Source: Oculatella sp. LEGE 06141
Lineage (GTDB): Bacteria > Cyanobacteriota > Cyanobacteriia > Elainellales > Elainellaceae
Direction: 5' to 3'
NCBI RefSeq assembly: GCF_015207605.1
Contig: NZ_JADEWO010000004.1
Location: 1-64,000 of the forward strand
DNA: 64,000 nucleotides
The notes beneath the pieces are model-generated. The model was not told where the DNA came from and did not search any database. It saw only the letters and a list, made by a program, of their open reading frames with translations. This document shows, piece after piece, positions 55,916 through 64,000 of this stretch. Made by a program: the position numbers and the translations under genes. Every line of letters begins with the position of its first letter. The first letter of the stretch is position 1.

Positions 55916-56650
55916 ATGGGATGCGGTCTTTATCTATACGGAATCTTTCCAGCTCCTGGCCCTCAAAATCTTGATTTGCAAGGACTGGATCAGCAATCGG
56001 TACATACTCATCAAACGAATGAATTTGTCTTCCTGTTCTCTGAGGCTCAGCAAGAAAGGTACTTAGCGAGCCGCCGTAACTTGTTGGGGCATGAGCGAGT
56101 CTTGGAACAGGCAATGCAGCAAGGTTATCGCACCTTGTTGCCTCTACAGTTTGGATTGATTATTGATGATTGGCAATCCGTTGAGCAACTGTTGATTGTT
56201 CCCCAGGGTGAGCGGTTGCAGCAGTTGTTTGGCAAGCTAGAAGGCCGACGAGAAGTGGGTGTTAAGGTTGTGTGGGAGCCGGATGCCGAGCTGGAATCGC
56301 TGATGGCTGAAGACGCAGCGCTACGGCACGAGCGCGATCGCCTTGAAGGGAAATCGTTGAGTATGGATCAAATTGTGCAAATTGGTCAGGCGATCGAGCA
56401 AGGTTTGACAGTCCGGAAACAAGAGATTGTGACGACGTTTCAGCAGGCGTTAAATCCGCTAGCTATTGACGTGGTAGAAAATGATTTGCTGACCAGCGCC
56501 ATGATTTACAACGCAGCGTATTTAATTCCGTGGGAGGCCGAATCTGAGTTTGGCGATCGCGTTGAAGCGCTCGATCAACAGTTCAATAATCGTCTCCGAA
56601 TTCGCTACAACAACTTCACGGCTCCATTCAACTTTGCTCAACTAAACTGA
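55916..56650 (+). CDS. gvpF: Gas vesicle protein GvpF/GvpL
   Basis: This 244-residue member of the GvpF/L family opens with LYLYGIFPAPG and contains LLPLQFGLIIDD, SMDQIVQIGQAIEQGL, VENDLLTSAMIYNAAYLI and the terminal RLRIRYNNFTAPFNFAQL, all family signatures. It accompanies GvpA in the early assembly complex. Only one F/L gene is seen here. A Shine-Dalgarno is not obvious. Confidence 0.95.
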   Translation: MGCGLYLYGIFPAPGPQNLDLQGLDQQSVHTHQTNEFVFLFSEAQQERYLASRRNLLGHERVLEQAMQQGYRTLLPLQFGLIIDDWQSVEQLLIVPQGERLQQLFGKLEGRREVGVKVVWEPDAELESLMAEDAALRHERDRLEGKSLSMDQIVQIGQAIEQGLTVRKQEIVTTFQQALNPLAIDVVENDLLTSAMIYNAAYLIPWEAESEFGDRVEALDQQFNNRLRIRYNNFTAPFNFAQLN

Positions 56651-56792
56651 TGGCTGCTTCAGCCAAATTTAGCTGATCAATATATAGTTGCTGCCCTCCC
56701 TTTTTTTCCTTTGGGAGTATGTTTAATTCAAACGATTTCTCAACCTTAGTTGTTACTCTTATTTCCCAACTGCCCCATCGGAGCTGACGATC

Positions 56793-57056
56793 ATGTTTTT
56801 AGATCTTCTCATCGCCCCATTGACTGCGCCGCTTTCTGGAATTGCCTGGATTGGTGAAAAAATTATGGAGCAAGCCGATACAGAGCTTGACGAAACCGAA
56901 AACCTGGGCAAGCGGCTGTTAGCATTACAGCTCTCGTTTGATATGGGTGAAATGTCGGAAGCAGAATTTGAACTGCAAGAAGAGGAATTATTGTTGGCTA
57001 TTCAGGCTGCCAACGACCAGGCTAAAGCCGAGGCTACCCAGATCGTAGATGAATAA
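56793..57056 (+). CDS. gvpG: Gas vesicle protein GvpG
   Basis: This 87-residue protein has the GvpG pattern: a hydrophobic start (LDLLIAPLTAPLSGIAWIGEKIMEQAD) and an acidic helical remainder (ETENLGKRLLALQLSFDMGEMSEAEFELQEEELL). It is a minor assembly protein. It is the last gvp gene of the block; gvpV and gvpW, which usually follow in cyanobacteria, are not here. Confidence 0.93.
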   Translation: MFLDLLIAPLTAPLSGIAWIGEKIMEQADTELDETENLGKRLLALQLSFDMGEMSEAEFELQEEELLLAIQAANDQAKAEATQIVDE

Positions 57057-57064
57057 ACGAACAA

Positions 57065-57100
57065 CCCCGAACCACGCGCCGTTTCACTGCTGGTTCGGGG
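57065..57100 (+). terminator. Possible bidirectional terminator between gvpG and the glucosidase gene
   Basis: A 10-base perfect stem (57065-57074 and 57091-57100, CCCCGAACCA/TGGTTCGGGG) with a 16-base loop lies between two convergent genes. The T-run after it is weak. Confidence 0.5.
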
Positions 57101-57113
57101 ACTGTTGCTTCAA

Positions 57114-59417
57114 CTAGGCTTCAATGACCACTCTCAGGTTGCCTCGCTTTCTGACAACCTGACATGAAGCAGGGCTGCTGAAGTTACCCTCAGTGGACTG
57201 ACCTCGCACGAATTCTAAATCCAGTAGGGTTGTGCCTACTCTCAAGTTTTGAATCGAGAGACGGTTGATTGACTCTGGTAAGGCTGGATCAATCACCCGC
57301 AAGTGGTTGTTGGGCGCATCGGGTACAAGATTAATCATCATCCGCAAAAGCTGGAAAATGGTTCCTGTTGCCCATGCCTGGGGAGAACACGCCACTGGAT
57401 ATTGAATGGGTTTGCCTTCACTGTTGCGCTCGTAGCCACAAAATAGCTCTGGTGGGCGCTGATAAGGTTGCTGTAAGGTCATGTCAATCAACCCTTGTGC
57501 TACTTCTAGCGCTTGTTCAACCAAACCGATCGATCGCAATCCCAGCACAATCAAGCCGTTGTCGTGGGGCCACACCGAACCCGTATGGTAGCCCATGGGG
57601 TTGTAAGCCGGAGAAAGGCTGCTCAGGGTTCGAATGCCCCAACCGTTAAACATATCGGGTGCATGTAATCGCTCGGCAACACTTTGAGCTTTTTCGGGCG
57701 AGAGAATTCCTAACTGTAAACAGTGTCCAGGGTTAGAGGAAATGCCGTCTACTTGCTTTCCGTCTCCATCAAGCGCCAGAGCACAATAGTCTTGCTCTGG
57801 GAGCCAAAAGTCTCGGTTGAAGCGAAGTTTCAACTCTCTAGCTTCTTCTTGCCACCGATCGGCTAAGTCGAGACGCTTCTTCATACGGGCGATTTCGCTG
57901 AGCCGCACCTTGGCAGCATAGACATAGGCTTGGACTTCACACAAAGCGATCGAGCCAGTTGCTAATTTGCCAAAGCGATCAACAATGCAGTCGTCGGAAT
58001 CCTTCCACCCCTGATTCGCTAACCCGCCACTGGAGAGGCGATAGTAGCTGAGATATCCGGTCTGCTGGCAGTTGCGATCGACCCACTCCATCGCAGCCAG
58101 AGCATTGTCCCACAGCTTTTCCAAGGTTTCGTAGTCGTGCGTCCAGGCATAATATTCGGCATAGAGCATTAACCACAGCGGCGTGGCATCAATGGTGCCG
58201 TAATAGGGGGTATGCGGTACCTCCTGGCAACGTGCCATTTCACCCAAGCGCAGTTCGTGTAAGATTTTGCCTGGTTCCTCCTCGCGCCATTCATCGTAGG
58301 TTTTGCCCTGATAGTGAGCCAGGATGATCAGCGTTTGACGGGCAATCGATGGGTCTAAAATCAGCGTTTGCGCTGCTGCAATGATAGAGTCGCGCCCAAA
58401 CAAAGCTGAAAACCACGGTACCCCGGCAGAAAGAGCTTTATCTTTGCCGAACGTTTGGCGCAGCAAGTAAACATCCTGCTCGGCTCGCTCAAGTACTTCG
58501 TTGATGGCTTTGTTGTCTGTGCGAATCTTGGTGGCGGTTGATTGCCATGCCTGCTCCTCCATCAGTTCCGCTGCTTTCGCCTGCATCAATGTGGTTGGAG
58601 CGCTGACGGTAGAGGCAGGACGGTTATTGCTCAACGGCTGCAACCGATATCCAACACGCTGCGTCTCGTGAGAACCCAACTCTATCTGCCAAATGGCGGT
58701 ATGGCCCTTCAAAAAGTCAGGCAATTGATGCAGAAATTGGATGTGGGATTCCATCAACACATTGTCCACCCCTAAATAGGCCATGAGTAGCTCAGTTGGG
58801 GCGGATAAGGTGTCCACTTCTGGTGCTTCTAAGACCGTGGCTCCTTCTGAACCTTCCGTCTCTGTTTCTCCGGTAGCTTCGGTCTGCTTGTTCGGCAGTG
58901 GGCGAAGCAGCTTACCTCGTCGCGATCGCTTAGCTCCCCTGACTTCAAACAGATCGATAAAGTCAGCATCGAAACTAAGCGTCATTTCAAAGCGGATCGG
59001 GCTGGTGCTGTAATTGGTAATGGTCAGCTCTTCAAACAGACCGCCGTTGATGACAATCTCTCGTTCAATGCCGATCGTATCCGCAGCAATATGGTCAATA
59101 CGAGGATTGGTACACAAAACGGACAGGACAAATCCTCTACGAGCATCACTGCTTAGCAAGACAGGCGATCGCCCTTCGAGTTGTAATTCCAGTCGGCTCA
59201 AGAATCGGGTATCCCGGCAAAATAGACCCAAGCTGGCTGCCGTATCTCCATCGGAACAAGAAATATTGCCGAGCGTATCAGCAATAAAAAACAGGTCGTC
59301 GTCTTTGAGGGTAAGCGTCGGTAGAGGACGTTCTGCGTTAACACAGGGCCACTCTGGTATTGGAAGTTGCTCTGCCGGAGCAAACGTTTTACCGTCCAGT
59401 TCAATCGTCTCTGGCAT
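57114..59417 (-). CDS. Glycogen-debranching-type amylo-alpha-1,6-glucosidase
   Basis: In 767 residues, an N-terminal glycogen-debranching N domain (about 40-260, including SLGLFCRDTRFLSRLELQ) is followed by an (alpha/alpha)6 barrel like GH63/GH37/amylo-alpha-1,6-glucosidases: PWFSALFGRDSIIAAAQT, DATPLWLMLYAEYY, NPMGYHTGSVWPHDNGLI. The last motif carries the acidic pair. Cyanobacteria often carry this family besides GlgX. Predicted role: trimming of alpha-1,6 branches or related oligosaccharides. No signal peptide is seen. Confidence 0.9.
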   Translation of the reverse strand: MPETIELDGKTFAPAEQLPIPEWPCVNAERPLPTLTLKDDDLFFIADTLGNISCSDGDTAASLGLFCRDTRFLSRLELQLEGRSPVLLSSDARRGFVLSVLCTNPRIDHIAADTIGIEREIVINGGLFEELTITNYSTSPIRFEMTLSFDADFIDLFEVRGAKRSRRGKLLRPLPNKQTEATGETETEGSEGATVLEAPEVDTLSAPTELLMAYLGVDNVLMESHIQFLHQLPDFLKGHTAIWQIELGSHETQRVGYRLQPLSNNRPASTVSAPTTLMQAKAAELMEEQAWQSTATKIRTDNKAINEVLERAEQDVYLLRQTFGKDKALSAGVPWFSALFGRDSIIAAAQTLILDPSIARQTLIILAHYQGKTYDEWREEEPGKILHELRLGEMARCQEVPHTPYYGTIDATPLWLMLYAEYYAWTHDYETLEKLWDNALAAMEWVDRNCQQTGYLSYYRLSSGGLANQGWKDSDDCIVDRFGKLATGSIALCEVQAYVYAAKVRLSEIARMKKRLDLADRWQEEARELKLRFNRDFWLPEQDYCALALDGDGKQVDGISSNPGHCLQLGILSPEKAQSVAERLHAPDMFNGWGIRTLSSLSPAYNPMGYHTGSVWPHDNGLIVLGLRSIGLVEQALEVAQGLIDMTLQQPYQRPPELFCGYERNSEGKPIQYPVACSPQAWATGTIFQLLRMMINLVPDAPNNHLRVIDPALPESINRLSIQNLRVGTTLLDLEFVRGQSTEGNFSSPASCQVVRKRGNLRVVIEA

Positions 59418-59814
59418 GGTTAAATAAGATCCGTCATGGTCTTCAAAACAGTTGAGCCGCTTGCATTATGAACAACAAGCCTTGAATGAGTCTAGCTACC
59501 CGATCGCCCCTACGAATTGTATTTAAGGTTTAACCCTGTTTTGGAAGGGCGATTGCTAGAAGAGCGCTCAGTATCTAGCCACCAAGAACCGAATGTTCGG
59601 CGATGAGCGGTGCTAAGCGGAGCAAAATATCAGTTAGATATTTCTCACATTATCTGATTTTATAAACCCTGACATCCACCACTGACTAGGGCTGTTCACC
59701 CTGATTCTCTGAGTTGTCCCAGGGCGAGAGTAAGGAGTTCTCACTCTTTGCTTGCCGCTATCGTTACGGCCACCCTCAGTACAATTTTGCAGGAATAACC
59801 CGCCCCCAGCCTTC
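59418..59814. other. 397-base region without a gene
   Basis: It separates two minus-strand genes. I see no convincing frame, hairpin or repeat; it presumably contains the promoter of the glucosidase gene. Confidence 0.35.
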
Positions 59815-61257
59815 TCAGGAAACCCTGGTAAAGCCCTTCGCTGTAACTGGTTGCCGATGTGGCTCAATCAGGGTGATTGCCTCTCGTGAGCGGGATGGGC
59901 GATCGCCCCACAACGATTCCTGGCTCAGGGATTGCGCTAACAAATACCGATATAAGTCGCTGAGCTGTGCGGCTACACCCATCCAGCTAAAGTTTTGTTG
60001 CACTCTCACCGATGCCTGTCGTCTCAGTTTTCTAGCCCATAGCTCATCAGCCAGAATGCGGTTAATAGCATTAGCGAAGGCATTAACATCCTGGGGTGGT
60101 GCCAGTAACCCAGTTTCTTCAGGGACGACCGTAAACTTCAATCCACCTACAGCAGAGGCAACGACGGGGGTGCCGCACGCCATCGCTTCAATCGCAACTA
60201 AGCCAAATGGCTCGTAGTGGCTGGGAATAACACAAACATCAGCCGCCGTGTAGTACAGTGGCAGGCGATCGTGCCCGATCCGACCAGCGAAAACGGTTTG
60301 CTTGCCCAAGTCTAGCGCTTGCACAAGCTGTTCAATGCGTTGCCGTTCTTGACCGTCCGCTTGATCGGGGTCGCTGCCGCCTACAATGACTAACCGGAAG
60401 TCGGCAGGATCAGATGTAGAGTCAACCTGGCTCGTTTTAATTTGAGCGCACGCTCGTACCAGCGTTTCAATTCCCTTGCGTGGATCAAACCGTCCTACGT
60501 ACAGCACAACTGGCACATTCGGCTTCAATCCAAGTATTGCTTTGGCTTCTGCTTTGGGCATGACGCGAAAATTTTCGATATCGGTGCCACAGGGAATAAT
60601 TTCGAGGTTGCCCTTGGTTGAGACGAGCGATCGCAGATGCTCTTGTTCCTGCGGGCTTGTTGCGACAACGCAATCCGCTTGCTCCAAAATTTGCTGCTCT
60701 ACAGCCAGTCGGGTTGGGGCGATCGGTGGGCGTTTGGCGATCGCTCGATATTTAATGGCACCTAGAGAATGATAGGTATGAACAAGCTGAATGTTGCTTA
60801 ACGCTTTGATTTGTAACCCAACCCAGCCTGACATCCAATAATTGGTATGAATCAGAGGGTAGTTGGAGCCATCTTGACTCTGAAATTTAAGAAAAGCCTG
60901 GACAAACTGCGGCATGTATTGATACAGCTCGTCGCGGGGCACAAACGTTTCTGGCCCAGCGATTAAGCGAATGGTGCGGCAATGGGGCGAATGTTCAACG
61001 ATCGCCGCCTCATCAGGATGGGTCTTACGGGTGAACATATCCACCTGCCACCCAAGCTTTGCCAGGGCTTCACCCACTTGACGCACATAAACATTCTGCC
61101 CCCCTGCCTCTTCTTTGCCAATCTCAGCGGCTGGATCGCCATGTTCAGAAATGAGAGCGATCGCTTGTCTTCCAGGAACAAGTGGACGCGAGGATGCAAA
61201 CGGAGACATTGGTTGATTGGCTGGAAGCGCAACCGATTTCAAGGTGGGGTGGGACAT
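59815..61257 (-). CDS. GT4-family glycosyltransferase (sucrose-synthase/SPS-like group)
   Basis: This 480-residue GT-B enzyme has EEAGGQNVYVRQVGEALAKLGW early, then GRFDPRKGIETLVRACAQI and HYEPFGLVAIEAMACGTPVVAS with the nucleotide-sugar EX7E motif. The GGQNVYV motif is typical of sucrose-phosphate-synthase-like and related GT4 enzymes of cyanobacteria. The acceptor is not known. The next gene on the same strand upstream is also a GT4, separated by 113 bases and a terminator. Confidence 0.9.
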   Translation of the reverse strand: MSHPTLKSVALPANQPMSPFASSRPLVPGRQAIALISEHGDPAAEIGKEEAGGQNVYVRQVGEALAKLGWQVDMFTRKTHPDEAAIVEHSPHCRTIRLIAGPETFVPRDELYQYMPQFVQAFLKFQSQDGSNYPLIHTNYWMSGWVGLQIKALSNIQLVHTYHSLGAIKYRAIAKRPPIAPTRLAVEQQILEQADCVVATSPQEQEHLRSLVSTKGNLEIIPCGTDIENFRVMPKAEAKAILGLKPNVPVVLYVGRFDPRKGIETLVRACAQIKTSQVDSTSDPADFRLVIVGGSDPDQADGQERQRIEQLVQALDLGKQTVFAGRIGHDRLPLYYTAADVCVIPSHYEPFGLVAIEAMACGTPVVASAVGGLKFTVVPEETGLLAPPQDVNAFANAINRILADELWARKLRRQASVRVQQNFSWMGVAAQLSDLYRYLLAQSLSQESLWGDRPSRSREAITLIEPHRQPVTAKGFTRVS

Positions 61258-61340
61258 ACTTTCACCTCATCAAATTTTAGAAGTTGGTGGCTCCCGGTTG
61301 TGGTTGGAAGGGATGGCAGCCGAGAGCCATAAAAGAACAG

Positions 61341-61371
61341 AAAAAAAAGGTGGAACGCTACTCGCTCCACC
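61341..61371 (-). terminator. Terminator directly after the upstream GT4 gene
   Basis: A hairpin (61349-61371) with arms GGTGGA(G/A)CG and CGTTCCACC ends in eight T on the minus strand (complement of 61341-61348). It abuts the stop codon of the 61371 gene and ends its transcription before the second GT4. Confidence 0.75.
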
Positions 61372-62456
61372 TAGCCACGCTCGGCAAGCGTTTTAGCTAC
61401 TCCAGACATATGACCATTCTGCATAAATCGCTCTGCTAGAAGCGCTTGATAGGCTGACTCGTAGCCATTTACCATTGTTTGAACGCTGAAATGCTGGGTA
61501 ACATGCTCTCGACACGCCGCTCGATCGATCTGTTCGACCTGGCCTAATGCCGTAATGCACTCATCCACGCTGTGGCACAAAAACCCTGTTTGATTGTGAA
61601 CAATGATCTCTGGAGCCGCCCCCATTTCGATCGCAATCACTGGGGTTCCTGCCGCCATCGATTCCACCATGACTAAGCCAAACGGTTCCCGCCAGGTAAT
61701 AGGAAATAAAGTGGCAACTGCACGTCCCATCAGCTCATTTTTTTGCTGGTGGTTCGCTTCACCCAGATACTCGATTTGCTTGCCATCGATGTGAGGCAAG
61801 ATTTCTTGCTCGTAGTAGTTGCGATCGACCACATCGATCTTACCGGCAATTTTTAAGTGCCATCCTGTTTGCTTGGCGATTTGAATAGCTAAATGCGTTC
61901 CTTTCTCTGGAGAAATCCGACCTAAAAAGGCTAAGTAAGGAGGTTCATCCGGTTCAGGAAAAAACGTGTAGCTGTCTACATCAATACCGTTGTAAACGGT
62001 TGCAACACAGTTCAAACCCAGCCTGGGTTCACGCTGGGAATGAGAAATACTGACAAACGGCAGGTGACGTGCGTGGGTAAACAGCTTTTCGTTGTCTGGG
62101 GTGAAAATCCCGTGAAGCGTGCTGATGGTTGGGGTTTTCACTAGCCTGGCGTAGGGCAACGCTGAACAACCCATGTGAGAGTGAATGATATCAAACTCGT
62201 CTGCCCGCTCGTAAACTTGAGCCAGTTGCAGCATTTCGTAGATACCATACTCCTTGACGGTAGAGTCCAGGCGCAGAGCGCGAGGATGCACTGATTCCAG
62301 CTTAGCCAGCGTGATTGAGTCTCCTGATGCGAATAGCGTTACGTCGTGGCCGCGTCGGACGAGTTCGTCGGATAGCAACCCTACTACCAGCTCAACGCCA
62401 CCATAGGCGGGCGGCGGCACTCTCTCCCACAGTGGGGCAATTTGAGCAATCCGCAT
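61371..62456 (-). CDS. GT4-family glycosyltransferase
   Basis: This 361-residue GT-B enzyme has an N-terminal PPAYGGVELVVGLLSDEL acceptor domain, then YLAFLGRISPEKGTHLAIQIAKQTG and REPFGLVMVESMAAGTPVIAI with the EX7E motif. It resembles alpha-glycosyltransferases of surface glycan or glycolipid synthesis. The specific sugar is unknown. Confidence 0.9.
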   Translation of the reverse strand: MRIAQIAPLWERVPPPAYGGVELVVGLLSDELVRRGHDVTLFASGDSITLAKLESVHPRALRLDSTVKEYGIYEMLQLAQVYERADEFDIIHSHMGCSALPYARLVKTPTISTLHGIFTPDNEKLFTHARHLPFVSISHSQREPRLGLNCVATVYNGIDVDSYTFFPEPDEPPYLAFLGRISPEKGTHLAIQIAKQTGWHLKIAGKIDVVDRNYYEQEILPHIDGKQIEYLGEANHQQKNELMGRAVATLFPITWREPFGLVMVESMAAGTPVIAIEMGAAPEIIVHNQTGFLCHSVDECITALGQVEQIDRAACREHVTQHFSVQTMVNGYESAYQALLAERFMQNGHMSGVAKTLAERG

Positions 62457-62968
62457 ATAGACCTCCTACTAAATGAAGAAAATAGATGTCGGATGAATCG
62501 ATCGCCTTCTCAGCGCAGCGATCGCTCAGGCGATTTAACTTGCTTGAAATATAAAATTCTTAAACAGAATGTAACGAACATAGTATTTTTATAACAACCG
62601 AAATTCTTCTACCTGGCGGAGTAGAAAAATCCGAACTTCGCTAACCGATAAAATTTGTTTCTATTAGCTGAAATCTTTGATAAAGCAGATCCGTGCTGAC
62701 ATTCGCTCAGTGAATCGTGTCGAAAGAGTTACACAGTATACAAAGTGGCATCTCAGCTATGACAAGGTTTTGCTGCTGAAGCACATCCAGTCAACGGTGG
62801 CATCCTCTGGGAAATAACTAATACTTATATACGAAATAGTCGAACCCAATAATTGAGTTCGACTACGGATACTAAGGTGTCAAATTGTTGTTAATGCTGA
62901 CTTGGCCTGGCTTAAAACGGCCTCATTCCGGGCAATTAGTCTTCACCTAAAACACCCTTAATCAACTG
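62457..62968. other. 512-base stretch with a dyad repeat, no gene
   Basis: A nearly perfect dyad (TAGTCGAACCCAAT at 62837-62850 and AATTGAGTTCGACTA at 62851-62865) stands alone about 100 bases past the next minus-strand gene; it has no T-run. Its TTCGACTA core recurs in the stem of the element at 10221. The rest is AT-rich without frames. Confidence 0.45.
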
Positions 62969-63292
62969 TTAGTACTCCAGAAAAAGAGTCTCAAAGTTTT
63001 CAGGCACAGACGGCAGAAAAGACCCTGGCGTTTCTGCATTTGTAGGGCGGTTCGCTTCGGTCTGGCGGATGGTTTGTACGGTGTGTTCCAGGTTCGCTAC
63101 CTGCTGATCCAACAAAGCCATGCGCTTGCAGATTTGATTGCGACGCTGGTCGAGTTGGTGCAATTCTTCCTGGAGCCGTTTTTGTTCAACGACCAGTTTG
63201 TAAATATCTAAAAAGGCAGATGCTTCGGTTTGCGGTCGGGGCATCGTGCTGATTTTGGGGCGGATCTCGCTTTTGTTTGAAATACGGCGCAT
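62969..63292 (-). CDS. Small coiled-coil protein resembling GvpV
   Basis: In 107 residues, a basic start (MRRISNKSEIRPKISTMPRPQ), the segment TEASAFLDIYKLVVEQKRLQEELHQLDQRRNQICKRMALLDQQ forming a strong coiled coil, and a Pro/Glu-rich acidic end. From memory this pattern (STMP...TEA-x-AFLDIYKL-x-VE..RL) resembles GvpV of cyanobacteria. It lies 6 kb from the gvp cluster, on the opposite strand. If correct, it would supply one of the two genes missing from the cluster. Confidence 0.5.
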   Translation of the reverse strand: MRRISNKSEIRPKISTMPRPQTEASAFLDIYKLVVEQKRLQEELHQLDQRRNQICKRMALLDQQVANLEHTVQTIRQTEANRPTNAETPGSFLPSVPENFETLFLEY

Positions 63293-63502
63293 AGGGATAT
63301 GGCTCGCTAGATTGCTCCTATTGTTCCCAGTTTTAGTTCCTCTTATCTTTTCCTGTGAGGGAGGCGCGATCGCAACTTAACGCAACCCTCACACAAACCT
63401 GTCCTTTACCCCTTGGCAAACCCGCTTGGGCATTGGAGATAATAGGGGAGCTAGAAGGTCATCTTCCACATGTTTTGCAGCTTGAAAGATGGAGAAGACT
63501 TA

Positions 63503-64000
63503 ATGAGCAATCAGATTTCATCACAGGCCGCTCAGTTGTGGCGCACGATTTCAGCCCAGGAAACAGGGCACACGTATCAGCAGACATTGGCCGTTACATG
63601 GACGATTCTCAAGGAAACGGTGGTGTTAGTCTGGCTGGTGATGTGCCTTGCTGTTGTTGCGGTGGATTGGTTCTGGAACGGTTCCATTGCTGCGGGTCAG
63701 CAAGCTCGAACATGGTTCAACCATTTTGAGCAGCCCGATACCCGGTTGATGGCATCTGAAGCAGGTCGAGCAGTACTTTCGGCAGGTAAATCCGGCGTGG
63801 CATTCACCCTGTCGCAGGCGCGAGAACAGCTTGGCTTGCCGGATAAGAAGGCAGCACCAATGCTGCCTGACCGCCAAGAACTCAATCACTTAAAGCCGGT
63901 CGCCACATCTGCTGTCTCGTCGCCAGCGGTGGTTCAAGGCTCGGCTCAAGAAACAGAACGACCCGCTCCAGCACCCGCTCAGGCTCCTGATCCTTCCGAG
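63503..64000 (+). CDS. Membrane protein of unknown function, cut by window end
   Basis: A frame from the ATG at 63503 stays open for all 166 codons to the end of the window. It has a polar helical start, one membrane segment (about residues 40-58; TVVLVWLVMCLAVVAVDWFW), and a periplasmic/cytoplasmic remainder with AGRAVLSAGKSGVAFTLSQAREQLGL, ending in a Pro/Ala-rich stretch. The total length is unknown. No family recognised. Confidence 0.65.
   Translation, partial: MSNQISSQAAQLWRTISAQETGHTYQQTLAVTWTILKETVVLVWLVMCLAVVAVDWFWNGSIAAGQQARTWFNHFEQPDTRLMASEAGRAVLSAGKSGVAFTLSQAREQLGLPDKKAAPMLPDRQELNHLKPVATSAVSSPAVVQGSAQETERPAPAPAQAPDPSE

Noticed and set aside
1-64000. tRNA genes, rRNA genes and CRISPR arrays
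   Set aside because: No T-loop/anticodon-like arrangement, rRNA segment or regular direct-repeat-spacer pattern was found on either strand by reading.

Overview
The window comes from a cyanobacterial chromosome. Signs of this are the very frequent HIP1 octamer GCGATCGC, a beta-carboxysome CcmK shell protein, the NDH-1 maturation factor CRR6, DUF928/DUF1802/DUF1997-type cyanobacterial families and a cyanobacterial-style gas vesicle cluster. A filamentous, Leptolyngbya-like lineage is plausible, but the sequence does not fix the genus. I see no rRNA, tRNA or CRISPR array.

Region 1 (1-21 kb) is accessory DNA, with low gene density, long non-coding stretches and mobile-element debris. It opens with a transposase tail and a two-gene operon ending in a DUF1802-PD-(D/E)XK nuclease. 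Next come an N-formylglutamate amidohydrolase-like gene, a caspase-like protease fused to a formylglycine-generating-enzyme (FGE) type domain, and a membrane-anchored DUF4041/MUG113 protein. A small-gene zone (ribbon-helix-helix + DUF5674, two paralogous mini-genes, DUF433) follows, with a solitary ccmK in its midst. Then come a 2OG-Fe(II) oxygenase, two methyltransferases, a secreted double-CHRD/RTX protein, a TIR-domain protein with a predicted extracytoplasmic sensor, a secreted repeat protein and a DUF4231 protein. Three families of miniature elements lie here, one with two almost identical copies.

Region 2 (21-37 kb) is metabolic and housekeeping: an aldehyde dehydrogenase, a glutamine-synthetase-like gene translationally coupled to an amidohydrolase (a split FluG), WecB, PurU, an aldo/keto reductase, DUF928, a large ClC-CBS-USP chloride transporter whose gating Glu is Gln, DUF1997, an NAD(P)-binding protein, a lambda-lysozyme-like enzyme and CRR6.

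Region 3 (37-46.7 kb) is core: rplI-dnaB on the plus strand, facing a minus-strand run selO-gcvT-gcvH-gcvP-alpha/beta hydrolase. The three gcv genes supply the P, H and T proteins of the glycine cleavage system, which decarboxylates photorespiratory glycine.

Region 4 (46.9-57.1 kb) is a gas vesicle locus with gvpA-gvpC-gvpN-gvpJ-x-gvpK-gvpF/L-gvpG on the plus strand. Upstream lie two unusual ATPases: a divergent double-domain ArsA/Get3-like protein and a double-AAA Cdc48-like protein. GvpC and GvpN share a homologous C-terminal winged-helix-like domain, and GvpK carries a GvpA-like tail. gvpW is not seen, and a GvpV-like gene lies 6 kb downstream. This is the most interesting part of the window.

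Region 5 (57-64 kb) holds a glycogen-debranching-type glucosidase and two GT4 glycosyltransferases, then the GvpV-like coiled-coil gene and a membrane protein cut by the window end.
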